Notes under the pieces: generated by a model
What the model saw: the letters and a program-made list of their open reading frames with translations, nothing else
Databases searched by the model: none
Told to the model about the DNA's origin: nothing
Translations under genes and position numbers: made by a program
Shown: positions 1 through 5,770 of the stretch, piece after piece
Position numbering within the stretch: position 1 is the first letter of the stretch
How the letters are laid out: every line of letters starts with the position of its first letter
NCBI GenBank assembly: GCA_038222225.1
Contig: JBBRHV010000084.1
Coordinates: 1 to 7,258, forward strand
DNA length: 7,258 nt
DNA from: JAKLFA01 sp038222225
GTDB lineage: Bacteria > Omnitrophota > Gorgyraeia > Zapsychrales > JANLHA01
Direction of reading: 5' to 3'

Positions 1-28
1 GGGTCTACACCGTTTCTAGTGGGTAAAT
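1..28 (+). repeat. Left terminal inverted repeat (IRL) of the insertion sequence
   Basis: This matches the reverse complement of 1365-1392 at 24 of 28 positions, with mismatches at positions 3, 7, 17 and 18. The longest shared blocks are CACCGTTTC and GTGGGTAAAT. A short inverted repeat, TGGGT at 20-24 and ACCCA at 32-36, overlaps its inner edge. Confidence 0.9.
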
Positions 29-80
29 AAGACCCATTTGTTTGAGTTAAGTTTATTGTTTAAAAGCATTTACAAAAACA

Positions 81-96
81 TTTGTTCTTTGAAAAC
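81..96 (+). promoter_or_regulatory. boxA-like antitermination element in the transposase leader
   Basis: The 16 bases TTTGTTCTTTGAAAAC match the boxA element as I remember it from Bacillus-type rRNA operons, where NusB/NusE bind the RNA to suppress termination. Here it lies inside the insertion sequence, upstream of its promoter, so it would be transcribed only in readthrough RNA entering from outside. The region is A+T rich and chance resemblance is possible. Confidence 0.35.
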
Positions 97-124
97 TTGA
101 CACGTTTACCTGAAGCGATAAAAT
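97..124 (+). promoter_or_regulatory. Candidate sigma-70 type promoter for the transposase
   Basis: A perfect -35 hexamer, TTGACA at 97-102, is followed after 16 bases by TAAAAT at 119-124, which matches 5 of 6 bases of the -10 consensus. A start about seven bases downstream would fall on or next to the ATG at 131, which suggests a leaderless or nearly leaderless transcript. Confidence 0.55.
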
Positions 125-129
125 CAGGT
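108..129 (+). promoter_or_regulatory. Hairpin or palindrome over the transposase -10 and ribosome-binding region
   Basis: ACCTGA at 108-113 and TCAGGT at 124-129 form a 6-bp stem with a 10-base loop. The 3' arm holds the only purine-rich stretch (CAGG) in front of the ATG at 131. In RNA reading in from outside, this stem would hide the initiation region; as DNA it could be an operator half-site pair. The stem is seen, the role is inferred. Confidence 0.4.
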
Positions 130-130
130 T

Positions 131-1365
131 ATGAAAACAAAAAAATCATTTTCAGAGATCTACAGTTTTCCGGGATTCCGGGCCAAATCGAAGTTTAAAA
201 AAGGCATTCTGGGTGATCCAAAAGCCCGGGTTGTAGAACTCGTCAGGCGTCAAAAAAAACGATTTGTTCAGCCTGCGGTAAATCTTCCAGAAGCTACTAC
301 GATCAACGCATCCACCGGGTCAGAGATCTCGCCAGTGGGGATATGCGGATATATCTGGAATTTAAGTACCGCAGAGTTAACTGCAAACATTGCCAGACCG
401 TGAGACAAGAATTTATCCCCTGGTTATCAAACAGCAAGCGGGTCACACAACGCTTTGCCCGTGAAATCGGTCGCATGTGCCGCGAGGTATCAGTGGCACG
501 TGTCGCCGCGATGCACAACCTCACTTGGGGGCAAGTCAGGCGTCTGGAAATGATTTATATGAAAGAGCTGGTTAAAAAACATCCGCCATCAAAACGGTTA
601 AGAGCGATCGGCATCGATGAAGTCTCAATCAAGAAAGGGCATCAATACGCTATTGTCGTGGCCGATATGGATCAACAACGTCCGATCTGGATGAGTACGA
701 CACTTGGTCGCAACAAGGAACAGATGGACGAATTTTACAAAGAACTCGACGAAAAACAACGCAAGAATATTAAGCTTGCCGTGATGGATATGTGGAAACC
801 GTTTCGAAATTCATTACACGACCACGCTCCGCAGGCGAAAATTATTTACGACAAATTTCATGTCCTGGATCATCTCAACAAAGCCATTGATCTTCTCAGG
901 CGTCAGGAATATAAACGTGCAAGCGAGAAAGACAAAAAGTTTATCAAAGGACAACGCTATACTTTGTTGAGCAAAGAGGACAACTTGAACTTAAAAGGCA
1001 AAGAGTCATTGAAGCTTCTGCTAAAAATGAATAAACGTTTAAACAAAGCGTATGTTCTGAAAGAATCATTTGCTCAACTTTGGGATTATAATGACCCGGC
1101 TGAAGCCAGAAAATTTTTCGATAACTGGAAATCCCAATTGCGCTGGAGTCGACTAAAGCCGTATCATGATTTTGTTGATATGATCGAGCGCCACTGGCAC
1201 GGCGTTGCCAGCTACTGCCTTCCAGAAAACAAAGTATCTCTCGGATTCATGGAAGGCCTGATCAATAAAATCCGTGTCATTCAAAGACGTTCTTTCGGAA
1301 TTCGGAATCTTGAGTATTTAAAACTTAAGGTCATAACGTCATTTATCAAAGATCAACCCCTGTGA
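131..1365 (+). CDS. tnpA: ISL3-family DDE transposase, made by -1 frameshift (about 411 aa)
   Basis: It catalyses cut-and-paste movement of the element. Translation from the ATG at 131 gives 43 residues ending at the A-run at 252-259. The rest is in the -1 frame, which is open from 217 to 1365, giving about 411 residues in total, normal for ISL3. Only the fused product has a complete zinc ribbon: C46 and C49 (CSACG) with C85 and C88 (CKHC). Next come the helix-turn-helix region (about 100-140) and the DDE core: D163 in GIDEVSIKKGH, D220 in VMDMW, and E375 in FMEGLINKI, followed by the family tail RRSFGIRN. The ATG at 343 would give a 340-residue protein lacking the first CxxC and is unlikely to be the true start. 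Without frameshifting, the first frame ends at 403 as a 90-residue peptide. It may be a programmed frameshift or an inactivating indel; the run of eight A favours slippage. Confidence 0.85.
252..260 (+). other. Slippery A8 run: candidate -1 frameshift site in the transposase
   Basis: In the frame starting at 131 this reads CAA AAA AAA CGA, giving the phase A AAA AAA that allows tandem lysine tRNAs to slip back one base. Slipping back continues with ACG at 259-261 and joins QKK to TICSACG, restoring the zinc ribbon. RNA polymerase slippage adding one A would have the same effect. I see no strong stem-loop or upstream Shine-Dalgarno stimulator. Confidence 0.6.
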
Positions 1366-1392
1366 TTTACCCACAGGAAACGGTGAAGAGCC
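1365..1392 (-). repeat. Right terminal inverted repeat (IRR) of the insertion sequence
   Basis: This is the inverted counterpart of 1-28. It begins at the last base of the transposase stop codon, so the element has no spare sequence at its right end. The flank outside it, AATAATAT, is the visible candidate for the 8-bp target duplication. Confidence 0.9.
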
Positions 1393-1419
1393 AATAATAT
1401 TTTTAAAAGAGGGGTTCGT

Positions 1420-2253
1420 ATGAAAAAATTACTGAAGGCTTTAAAAGTGGTGGGAATTGTTTTGGTGGTGCTGATCGCGGTCTTTTTGGTTTTTAAGGAC
1501 ATCATTATCAAAACCGGCGCTCAGATCGCGATCAAAAGCATGACGGGCCTGAGCCTGGAAGCGGACACGTTTCACATTGGCCTGTTTTCAACAAAGATCG
1601 ACATAGAAAACTTAAAGATCCGCAATCCCAAGGGGTTTTCAGACCCGCTGATGGTTGATATCCCCAAAATTTATGTGGATTATGCGCTGATGGATATTAT
1701 CAGAGGCAATATTCATTTGGTTGATCTGAAGTTTTTTTTAACGGAATGTACCATTGTTCAACTTGCCGATGGGAGATCCAATCTGGACGGGATCATGAAG
1801 CTGGCTTCAGCAAAGAAAGAATCCGCCGCGGAGCCTGCCAAGCCGAAACCAGCGAACGAGAAAAAGCCGTTGAAGTTTCAGCTCGATCTTGTCGAGATCA
1901 AAGTGGGAAAGTTTGTTGTGAAAAAGTATGATCAGAACGGCAAAGCCAAGGTCGAGCAGTTCAATGTGAGTTTTGAGAAACGGTATGAGAACGTGACGGA
2001 TTTCACCGTGATCTCAGCCGATATCACAAAATATGTCGGCAAGGTTTTGCTGCAGGCGGCCATGAACGTGGATCTCGGCGATGCGACCAATCTTATCAAA
2101 GGCGGACTAGATACGTTCACAAATCTGGGGAGCGGGGCCCTCAATACGGCCTCTGGCCTGGGCAAAGACGTGGTTGGGACAGCAGGAAATATTTTAGGAG
2201 ACACGGCGGACGGAGTGAAGAATATCATTAAACTGCCGTTCGGCAAAAAGTAG
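1420..2253 (+). CDS. AsmA-like / DUF748-type membrane-anchored protein
   Basis: This is a 277-residue protein. A basic N-terminus (MKKLLKALK) leads into one membrane helix (about 8-26), so it is an inner-membrane anchor with the rest probably in the periplasm. The following region, with GLSLEADTFHIGLFSTKIDIENLKIRNPKGF, reads like the N-terminal AsmA/DUF748 repeat, a family linked to outer-membrane lipid transport and assembly. A Lys/Pro/Ala/Glu-rich linker lies at about 131-150, then a second beta-rich segment (about 151-220). Residues 223-277 form 11-residue repeats predicted to be an amphipathic helix. It is short for an AsmA protein, so it resembles a single-unit version. The ribosome-binding site AGAGGGG (1408-1414) has 5-base spacing to this ATG. 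It is the first gene of the operon and starts 27 bp after the insertion sequence. The family call is from motif memory; the exact role is unknown. Confidence 0.65.
   Translation: MKKLLKALKVVGIVLVVLIAVFLVFKDIIIKTGAQIAIKSMTGLSLEADTFHIGLFSTKIDIENLKIRNPKGFSDPLMVDIPKIYVDYALMDIIRGNIHLVDLKFFLTECTIVQLADGRSNLDGIMKLASAKKESAAEPAKPKPANEKKPLKFQLDLVEIKVGKFVVKKYDQNGKAKVEQFNVSFEKRYENVTDFTVISADITKYVGKVLLQAAMNVDLGDATNLIKGGLDTFTNLGSGALNTASGLGKDVVGTAGNILGDTADGVKNIIKLPFGKK
2086..2250 (+). repeat. Protein-level 11-residue repeats in the AsmA-like C-terminus
   Basis: Residues 223-266 divide into four units of 11: TNLIKGGLDTF, TNLGSGALNTA, SGLGKDVVGTA and GNILGDTADGV. A degenerate fifth unit begins KNIIK at 267. 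Leu or Ile recurs at the third position of every unit (225, 236, 247, 258, 269). Hendecad repeats of this kind usually form long amphipathic helices. Confidence 0.6.
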
Positions 2254-2258
2254 GAGTT

Positions 2259-2933
2259 ATGACAGCAGGCATCAGGATCATGGATATATTGGCAGTGTTC
2301 GGCGCCGGGGTGATCGTTTCGTTCACCCCGTGCGTTTATCCGGTGATTCCGCTGACCGTGGCGTCCATTGCCGGCGCCAATGTCAACGGAAGCCGGCTGC
2401 GGGCTTTTTTTTTATCGCTGATCTATGTTTTAGGACTGGCCATTGTGTATTCGATCTTTGCGGTCGTTGCCGCTTTGACCGGGAGTCTGTTCGGGAAGCT
2501 TCAAAATTCACCCGTCATGTTTGCTGTGATGGCGGGTATTTTTTTATTGTTTGCCCTGGTCATGTTTGACCTTGTTCATTGGAAGGGAATCGCTTTCACA
2601 AGTTCGGCCAGCAGCCGTCCCCAGAATGTGTGGAGCGTGTTTTTAGCCGGCGCGGCTTCCGGTATGGTGATCGGTCCGTGCACAGCTCCGGTCCTTTCGT
2701 CATTGTTGCTTTATATCGGAGCAAGGCAAAATATAGTATTAGGTATTTTCTTGGTGTTTATTTTTTCCTATGGCGTGGGCACGTCCATGATCATCGTCGG
2801 GACATTCAGCGGGATTCTGGGAAGCCTGCCCAAATCAGGGGTCTGGCTGGTGTGGGTCAAACGGGCGTGCGGCCTGGTTTTTCTTTTTGCCTCCGTGTAT
2901 TTTCTTTATCAATTTTTTCAAGTGGTCTATTGA
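2259..2933 (+). CDS. CcdA/DsbD-family membrane thiol-disulfide transporter
   Basis: This is a 224-residue protein, almost wholly hydrophobic, with about six membrane helices. It has the two hallmark cysteine motifs: C25 in FTPCVYPVIP and C141 in GPCTAPVL. In DsbD and CcdA these two intramembrane cysteines accept electrons from cytoplasmic thioredoxin and pass them to periplasmic partners, for disulfide repair, cytochrome c maturation or peroxide defence. The periplasmic alpha and gamma domains of full DsbD are absent, so this is the stand-alone membrane core and needs a separate thioredoxin-like partner that is not in this window. A third cysteine, C204, lies in the last helix. The ATG at 2259 is only two bases after AGGAG (2252-2256), unusually close. 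The in-frame ATG at 2280, giving MDILAVFGAG, is an alternative start. It follows the AsmA-like stop by 5 bp. Confidence 0.85.
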   Translation: MTAGIRIMDILAVFGAGVIVSFTPCVYPVIPLTVASIAGANVNGSRLRAFFLSLIYVLGLAIVYSIFAVVAALTGSLFGKLQNSPVMFAVMAGIFLLFALVMFDLVHWKGIAFTSSASSRPQNVWSVFLAGAASGMVIGPCTAPVLSSLLLYIGARQNIVLGIFLVFIFSYGVGTSMIIVGTFSGILGSLPKSGVWLVWVKRACGLVFLFASVYFLYQFFQVVY

Positions 2934-2936
2934 GCT

Positions 2937-4217
2937 ATGTATTACGCTGACTTTCATATTCATTCCAAATATTCCCGTGCAACCTCCAAACAGCTCAATC
3001 CTCAGTCGCTTTTTCTTTGGGCGCAGCTTAAAGGCATTCAAGTCGTGGGAAGCGGTGATTGTACGCATCCGGGCTGGCTCAAGGAGCTGCGTAAAACCAT
3101 GGAACCGGCCGGCGATGGTCTTTTTAAATTAAAAGATGATGTCGCGCAAACAGCCGGCAAAGACATTCCTGCGGGCTGCCGAGGCGAGGTGCGTTTTATT
3201 CTGAGCGGCGAGGTTTCCAGTATTTATAAAAAAAATGACAAGGTCCGCAAAAATCACAACGTGGTCTTCTTGTCGAGTTTTGAGGCGGCAGAGCGTTTTC
3301 AGGACCGCTTAGGGAAGATCGGCAACATTGTCTCTGATGGGCGGCCAATCCTGGGGCTGGATTCCCGTGACCTGCTGGAAATTTTGCTGGAAACGGACGA
3401 GACGGGATTCTTGGTTCCGGCCCATATCTGGACGCCCTGGTTTTCGGTTTTGGGTTCGAAAAGCGGGTTTGATTCGTTGGAGGAATGCTTTGGGGATCTG
3501 ACCAAACACATTTTTGCGGTTGAGACAGGCCTTTCGTCTGACCCGTCGATGAATTGGCGGTTGTCTCAGCTGGACCCGTTTGTGATGATGTCCAATTCCG
3601 ACGCCCATTCTCCGCAAAAATTGGGCCGGGAGGCGACGATTTTTGGCGGAACAATTTCCTATCAGGCCATGTATCAGGCGATGAAAAAGGCCACGAAGGA
3701 TCTTTTAGGCACGATTGAATTTTATCCGGAAGAAGGCAAGTATCACTTTGACGGGCATCGCCAATGCCAGGCCCGGCTTCACCCCCAAGAAACGATCAAA
3801 AATAAGGGGCTGTGCCCAGTGTGTAAAAAGCCGGTGACCGTCGGGGTCATGGCGCGCGTTGAAGAGCTGGCAGACCACCCGGAAGGGCGCAGATCCCCCA
3901 AGGCGCGTCCGTTTTACAGTTTGGTTCCGTTGGCGGAGATCATTGCCGAAGCCCGCGGCGTGGGTGTCGCTTCCAAAAAAGTTCAAGCGGATTATTTTGA
4001 AATGCTCAACACCCTAGGCAACGAACTTTCTATTTTGCGGGAATTTTCTATTGAGAGGATTGCCAAGTCGGCCGGTACGCTGGTGGCCGAAGGCATCCGC
4101 CGGGTGCGGGAAGGGCAGCTTAAAATCGCCGCCGGGTATGACGGGGAATACGGGACGATCGATATTTTTTCAGATGAAGAGCGCAATACGGCCAAAGAAC
4201 AGTTGATTTTATTTTAG
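2937..4217 (+). CDS. Endonuclease Q (PHP-domain DNA repair nuclease, TIGR00375 type)
   Basis: At 426 residues it matches archaeal EndoQ length. EndoQ cuts the strand 5' of deaminated bases (hypoxanthine, uracil, xanthine) and abasic sites. The PHP metal centre is visible in order: D5, H7 and H9 (DFHIHS), D41 and H44 (SGDCTHP), E92, H107 (NHNVVF), H163 (PAHIWTPW), E196 (VETG), and D222 and H224 (SNSDAHSP). A zinc-ribbon-like region follows, with C277, C293 and C296 plus H274 or H282 as probable ligands. The last 100 residues are helical and carry helix-hairpin-helix-like text (LNTLGNELSILREF). The protein ends in QLILF, a sliding-clamp binding consensus. It starts 3 bp after the previous stop with no good ribosome-binding site, so translation is probably coupled. 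The helicase gene follows 11 bp later. I am fairly sure of the family; substrate range in this organism is inferred. Confidence 0.85.
   Translation: MYYADFHIHSKYSRATSKQLNPQSLFLWAQLKGIQVVGSGDCTHPGWLKELRKTMEPAGDGLFKLKDDVAQTAGKDIPAGCRGEVRFILSGEVSSIYKKNDKVRKNHNVVFLSSFEAAERFQDRLGKIGNIVSDGRPILGLDSRDLLEILLETDETGFLVPAHIWTPWFSVLGSKSGFDSLEECFGDLTKHIFAVETGLSSDPSMNWRLSQLDPFVMMSNSDAHSPQKLGREATIFGGTISYQAMYQAMKKATKDLLGTIEFYPEEGKYHFDGHRQCQARLHPQETIKNKGLCPVCKKPVTVGVMARVEELADHPEGRRSPKARPFYSLVPLAEIIAEARGVGVASKKVQADYFEMLNTLGNELSILREFSIERIAKSAGTLVAEGIRRVREGQLKIAAGYDGEYGTIDIFSDEERNTAKEQLILF
4200..4214 (+). other. C-terminal QLILF clamp-binding motif of EndoQ
   Basis: Residues 422-426, QLILF, are the last five before the stop. 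They fit the bacterial beta-clamp (DnaN) pentapeptide consensus QLxLF. Archaeal EndoQ is reported to interact with PCNA, so a bacterial clamp contact would be the equivalent. Confidence 0.6.
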
Positions 4218-4228
4218 ACACAGGACGC

Positions 4229-5755
4229 ATGATGCAAGATGTTTTACAATCATTAAATCCTGAACAGCGCCACGCCGTTGAATCTCAATCACAGAGCCTT
4301 CTGATCATCGCCGGTCCGGGGACCGGAAAGACCCACACCTTAACCTGCCGCATCGCAGTTCAAGCGCAGACATTAGAGCCGGATCAAAAGATTCTGGCGA
4401 TCACATTTACCAACCGGGCGGCCGAAGAAATGCGCACTCGTCTGCAGGCCCGCGTCATTAATTGTGATGAGAAGGTTTTTGTGGGCACCTTTCATCAATG
4501 GTGCTTGAGTGTTTTGCGTGAATATCACCGTGACCGGACGATCGCGGTGGCATCGCCGGAGGATGTGCTGAGGATCGCGCGCGACCTGTGGCCGAAGCTG
4601 TCAAAAGCGGAACTGCGAAAATGTCTGGAAGATATTTCACATTGGAAATCGGTTGATTTCCGGTGCAATCCTCCTCATGAGGCCGCCGCCCTCATAAAAG
4701 TTTTGAGGGAAAAAGGCCTCCATGATTTCGACGACCTGCTGTTTGAGGCATGGCAGTTTCTCGCTAAAAATTCAGCAGCCCTTTCACAGATCCGTAAATA
4801 TTATCCGCAGGTTTGCGTGGATGAATTTCAGGACATCAATCCGATCCAGCATGAACTGCTGAAACTTTTGACCGGCAGCGGCGGGAAGATCACGGCGATC
4901 GGGGATCCGGATCAGGCGATCTACGCGTTTCGCGGATCGGATGTGAAATTTTTTCAAAGTTTTGCCGCGGATTTTTCTGTGGCAGAGACCATTTATTTAA
5001 AGGACAATTACCGCTCCGTGCAGGGGATCATCTCAGCTTCGGGGCAGATGATCGCGCCCGCCCGCGACGAGAGCGTTCCTGAGCAGGTGGCTAAGATCTA
5101 TCAGCAAGGACTGCTCACTGTCCATCGTTCCGCCACTGACCGGGCTGAGGCTGAATATGTCGTGCATACGATCGAGCAATTGGTCGGCGGAACCAGCATG
5201 TTTTCGCAAGACTCAAAACGGGTGGAATCGCATGAAGACGGCCGGTTCAGTTTTGGGGAGGTGGCCGTTCTGTATCGTTTAAAGAGTCAGGCACGGGAGC
5301 TTAAGAAAGCCTTTGCGCGCAGCGGGATCCCATTTTTTGTAGTCGGAGAACCGCAGGAGAACGAAACGCTGGATGACGATCTTGTGGCGCAGGCTAAAAT
5401 TGAGCAGGATATTCAGGGTGAGCGCGTGACTTTGATGACACTGCATGCTTCAAAGGGGCTGGAGTTTGAGTGTGTCTTTATTTGCGGATGCGAGGAACAT
5501 CTTTTGCCGCTTGGCCTGGAAGGGATTCGGGCTGATCCGCAGGAAGAGCGAAGGCTTCTTTACGTCGGGATGACCCGCGCCAAGCAGCAGTTGTATCTGG
5601 TTTCGGCGCAGAGACGAATGCTGTATGGAAAGACATTTCAGAATGAGCCGTCGCTGTTTTTGGCGAATATTGAGGAAGAGCTGAAAAATGATTCGCGGCA
5701 GCAGTATCATCCTAAATCAAAAAGCCGCAGCGATGATCAGCTGCAGTTATTCTAA
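4229..5755 (+). CDS. Compact UvrD/Rep-like SF1A DNA helicase without a normal 2B subdomain
   Basis: This is a 508-residue ATP-driven DNA translocase or helicase. All core motifs are intact: Q motif (LNPEQRHAV), Walker A AGPGTGKT (28-35), Ia (TFTNRAAEEM), Ib (GTFHQWC), II DEFQD (198-202), III GDPDQAIYAFRG (225-236), IV (DNYRS), V (TLHASKGLEF, 404-413) and VI (YVGMTRAK). UvrD, PcrA and Rep are about 670-720 residues. Here only about 25 residues separate the motif ending VVGE (371-374) from motif V, where those proteins carry the 2B subdomain of roughly 150-plus residues. The 1B region (about 95-190) is retained. The protein ends QLQLF, a sliding-clamp motif. Two ATGs lie in tandem; the second (4232) is better spaced from AGGA (4222-4225). 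It sits 11 bp after EndoQ, which suggests it acts on EndoQ nicks. It should be DNA-specific and cytoplasmic. Confidence 0.9.
   Translation: MMQDVLQSLNPEQRHAVESQSQSLLIIAGPGTGKTHTLTCRIAVQAQTLEPDQKILAITFTNRAAEEMRTRLQARVINCDEKVFVGTFHQWCLSVLREYHRDRTIAVASPEDVLRIARDLWPKLSKAELRKCLEDISHWKSVDFRCNPPHEAAALIKVLREKGLHDFDDLLFEAWQFLAKNSAALSQIRKYYPQVCVDEFQDINPIQHELLKLLTGSGGKITAIGDPDQAIYAFRGSDVKFFQSFAADFSVAETIYLKDNYRSVQGIISASGQMIAPARDESVPEQVAKIYQQGLLTVHRSATDRAEAEYVVHTIEQLVGGTSMFSQDSKRVESHEDGRFSFGEVAVLYRLKSQARELKKAFARSGIPFFVVGEPQENETLDDDLVAQAKIEQDIQGERVTLMTLHASKGLEFECVFICGCEEHLLPLGLEGIRADPQEERRLLYVGMTRAKQQLYLVSAQRRMLYGKTFQNEPSLFLANIEEELKNDSRQQYHPKSKSRSDDQLQLF
5738..5752 (+). other. C-terminal QLQLF clamp-binding motif of the helicase
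   Basis: Residues 504-508, QLQLF, are the last five before the stop. They follow a polar, probably unstructured tail rich in Lys, Ser, Gln and Asp (about 487-503), the usual setting for a flexible beta-clamp binding peptide. Confidence 0.6.
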
Positions 5756-5770
5756 CGAAAAGGAGGATCT

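Larger units (their letters stand above)
1..1392 (+). mobile_element. ISL3-family insertion sequence, complete, about 1.39 kb
   Basis: The element is bounded by 28-bp imperfect inverted repeats at 1-28 and 1365-1392 (24 of 28 bases match after reverse complementing). It encloses one transposase gene whose stop codon shares its last base with the right repeat. The length, the GG-starting ends and the transposase motifs fit the ISL3 family, which is known to make 8-bp target duplications. The eight bases after the right end (1393-1400, AATAATAT) would be one copy; the other would lie just before base 1 and cannot be seen. The element appears intact apart from a frame change in the transposase. 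It lies immediately upstream of a plus-strand operon and is transcribed in the same direction. By eye, its coding sequence is more A+T rich than the neighbouring genes, as expected for an incoming element. Confidence 0.9.

Noticed and set aside
197..203. AAAAAAG at 197-203 as the frameshift site
   Set aside because: The -1 frame has stops at 196-198 and 214-216, so shifting here would end at once.
343..1365. Transposase starting at the ATG at 343 as an independent 340-residue gene
   Set aside because: It lacks the first CxxC of the zinc ribbon and the N-terminal region, and there is no ribosome-binding site; the frame is open back to 217 and joins the first frame at the A-run.
2579..2950. 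Second open frame within the CcdA/DsbD gene
   Set aside because: It is an out-of-frame reading of a gene with clear membrane helices and both cysteine motifs; its product is arginine- and phenylalanine-rich without pattern.
3196..3986. Several minus-strand open frames opposite EndoQ
   Set aside because: They mirror the G+C-rich third positions of the real gene and show no domain or start signals.
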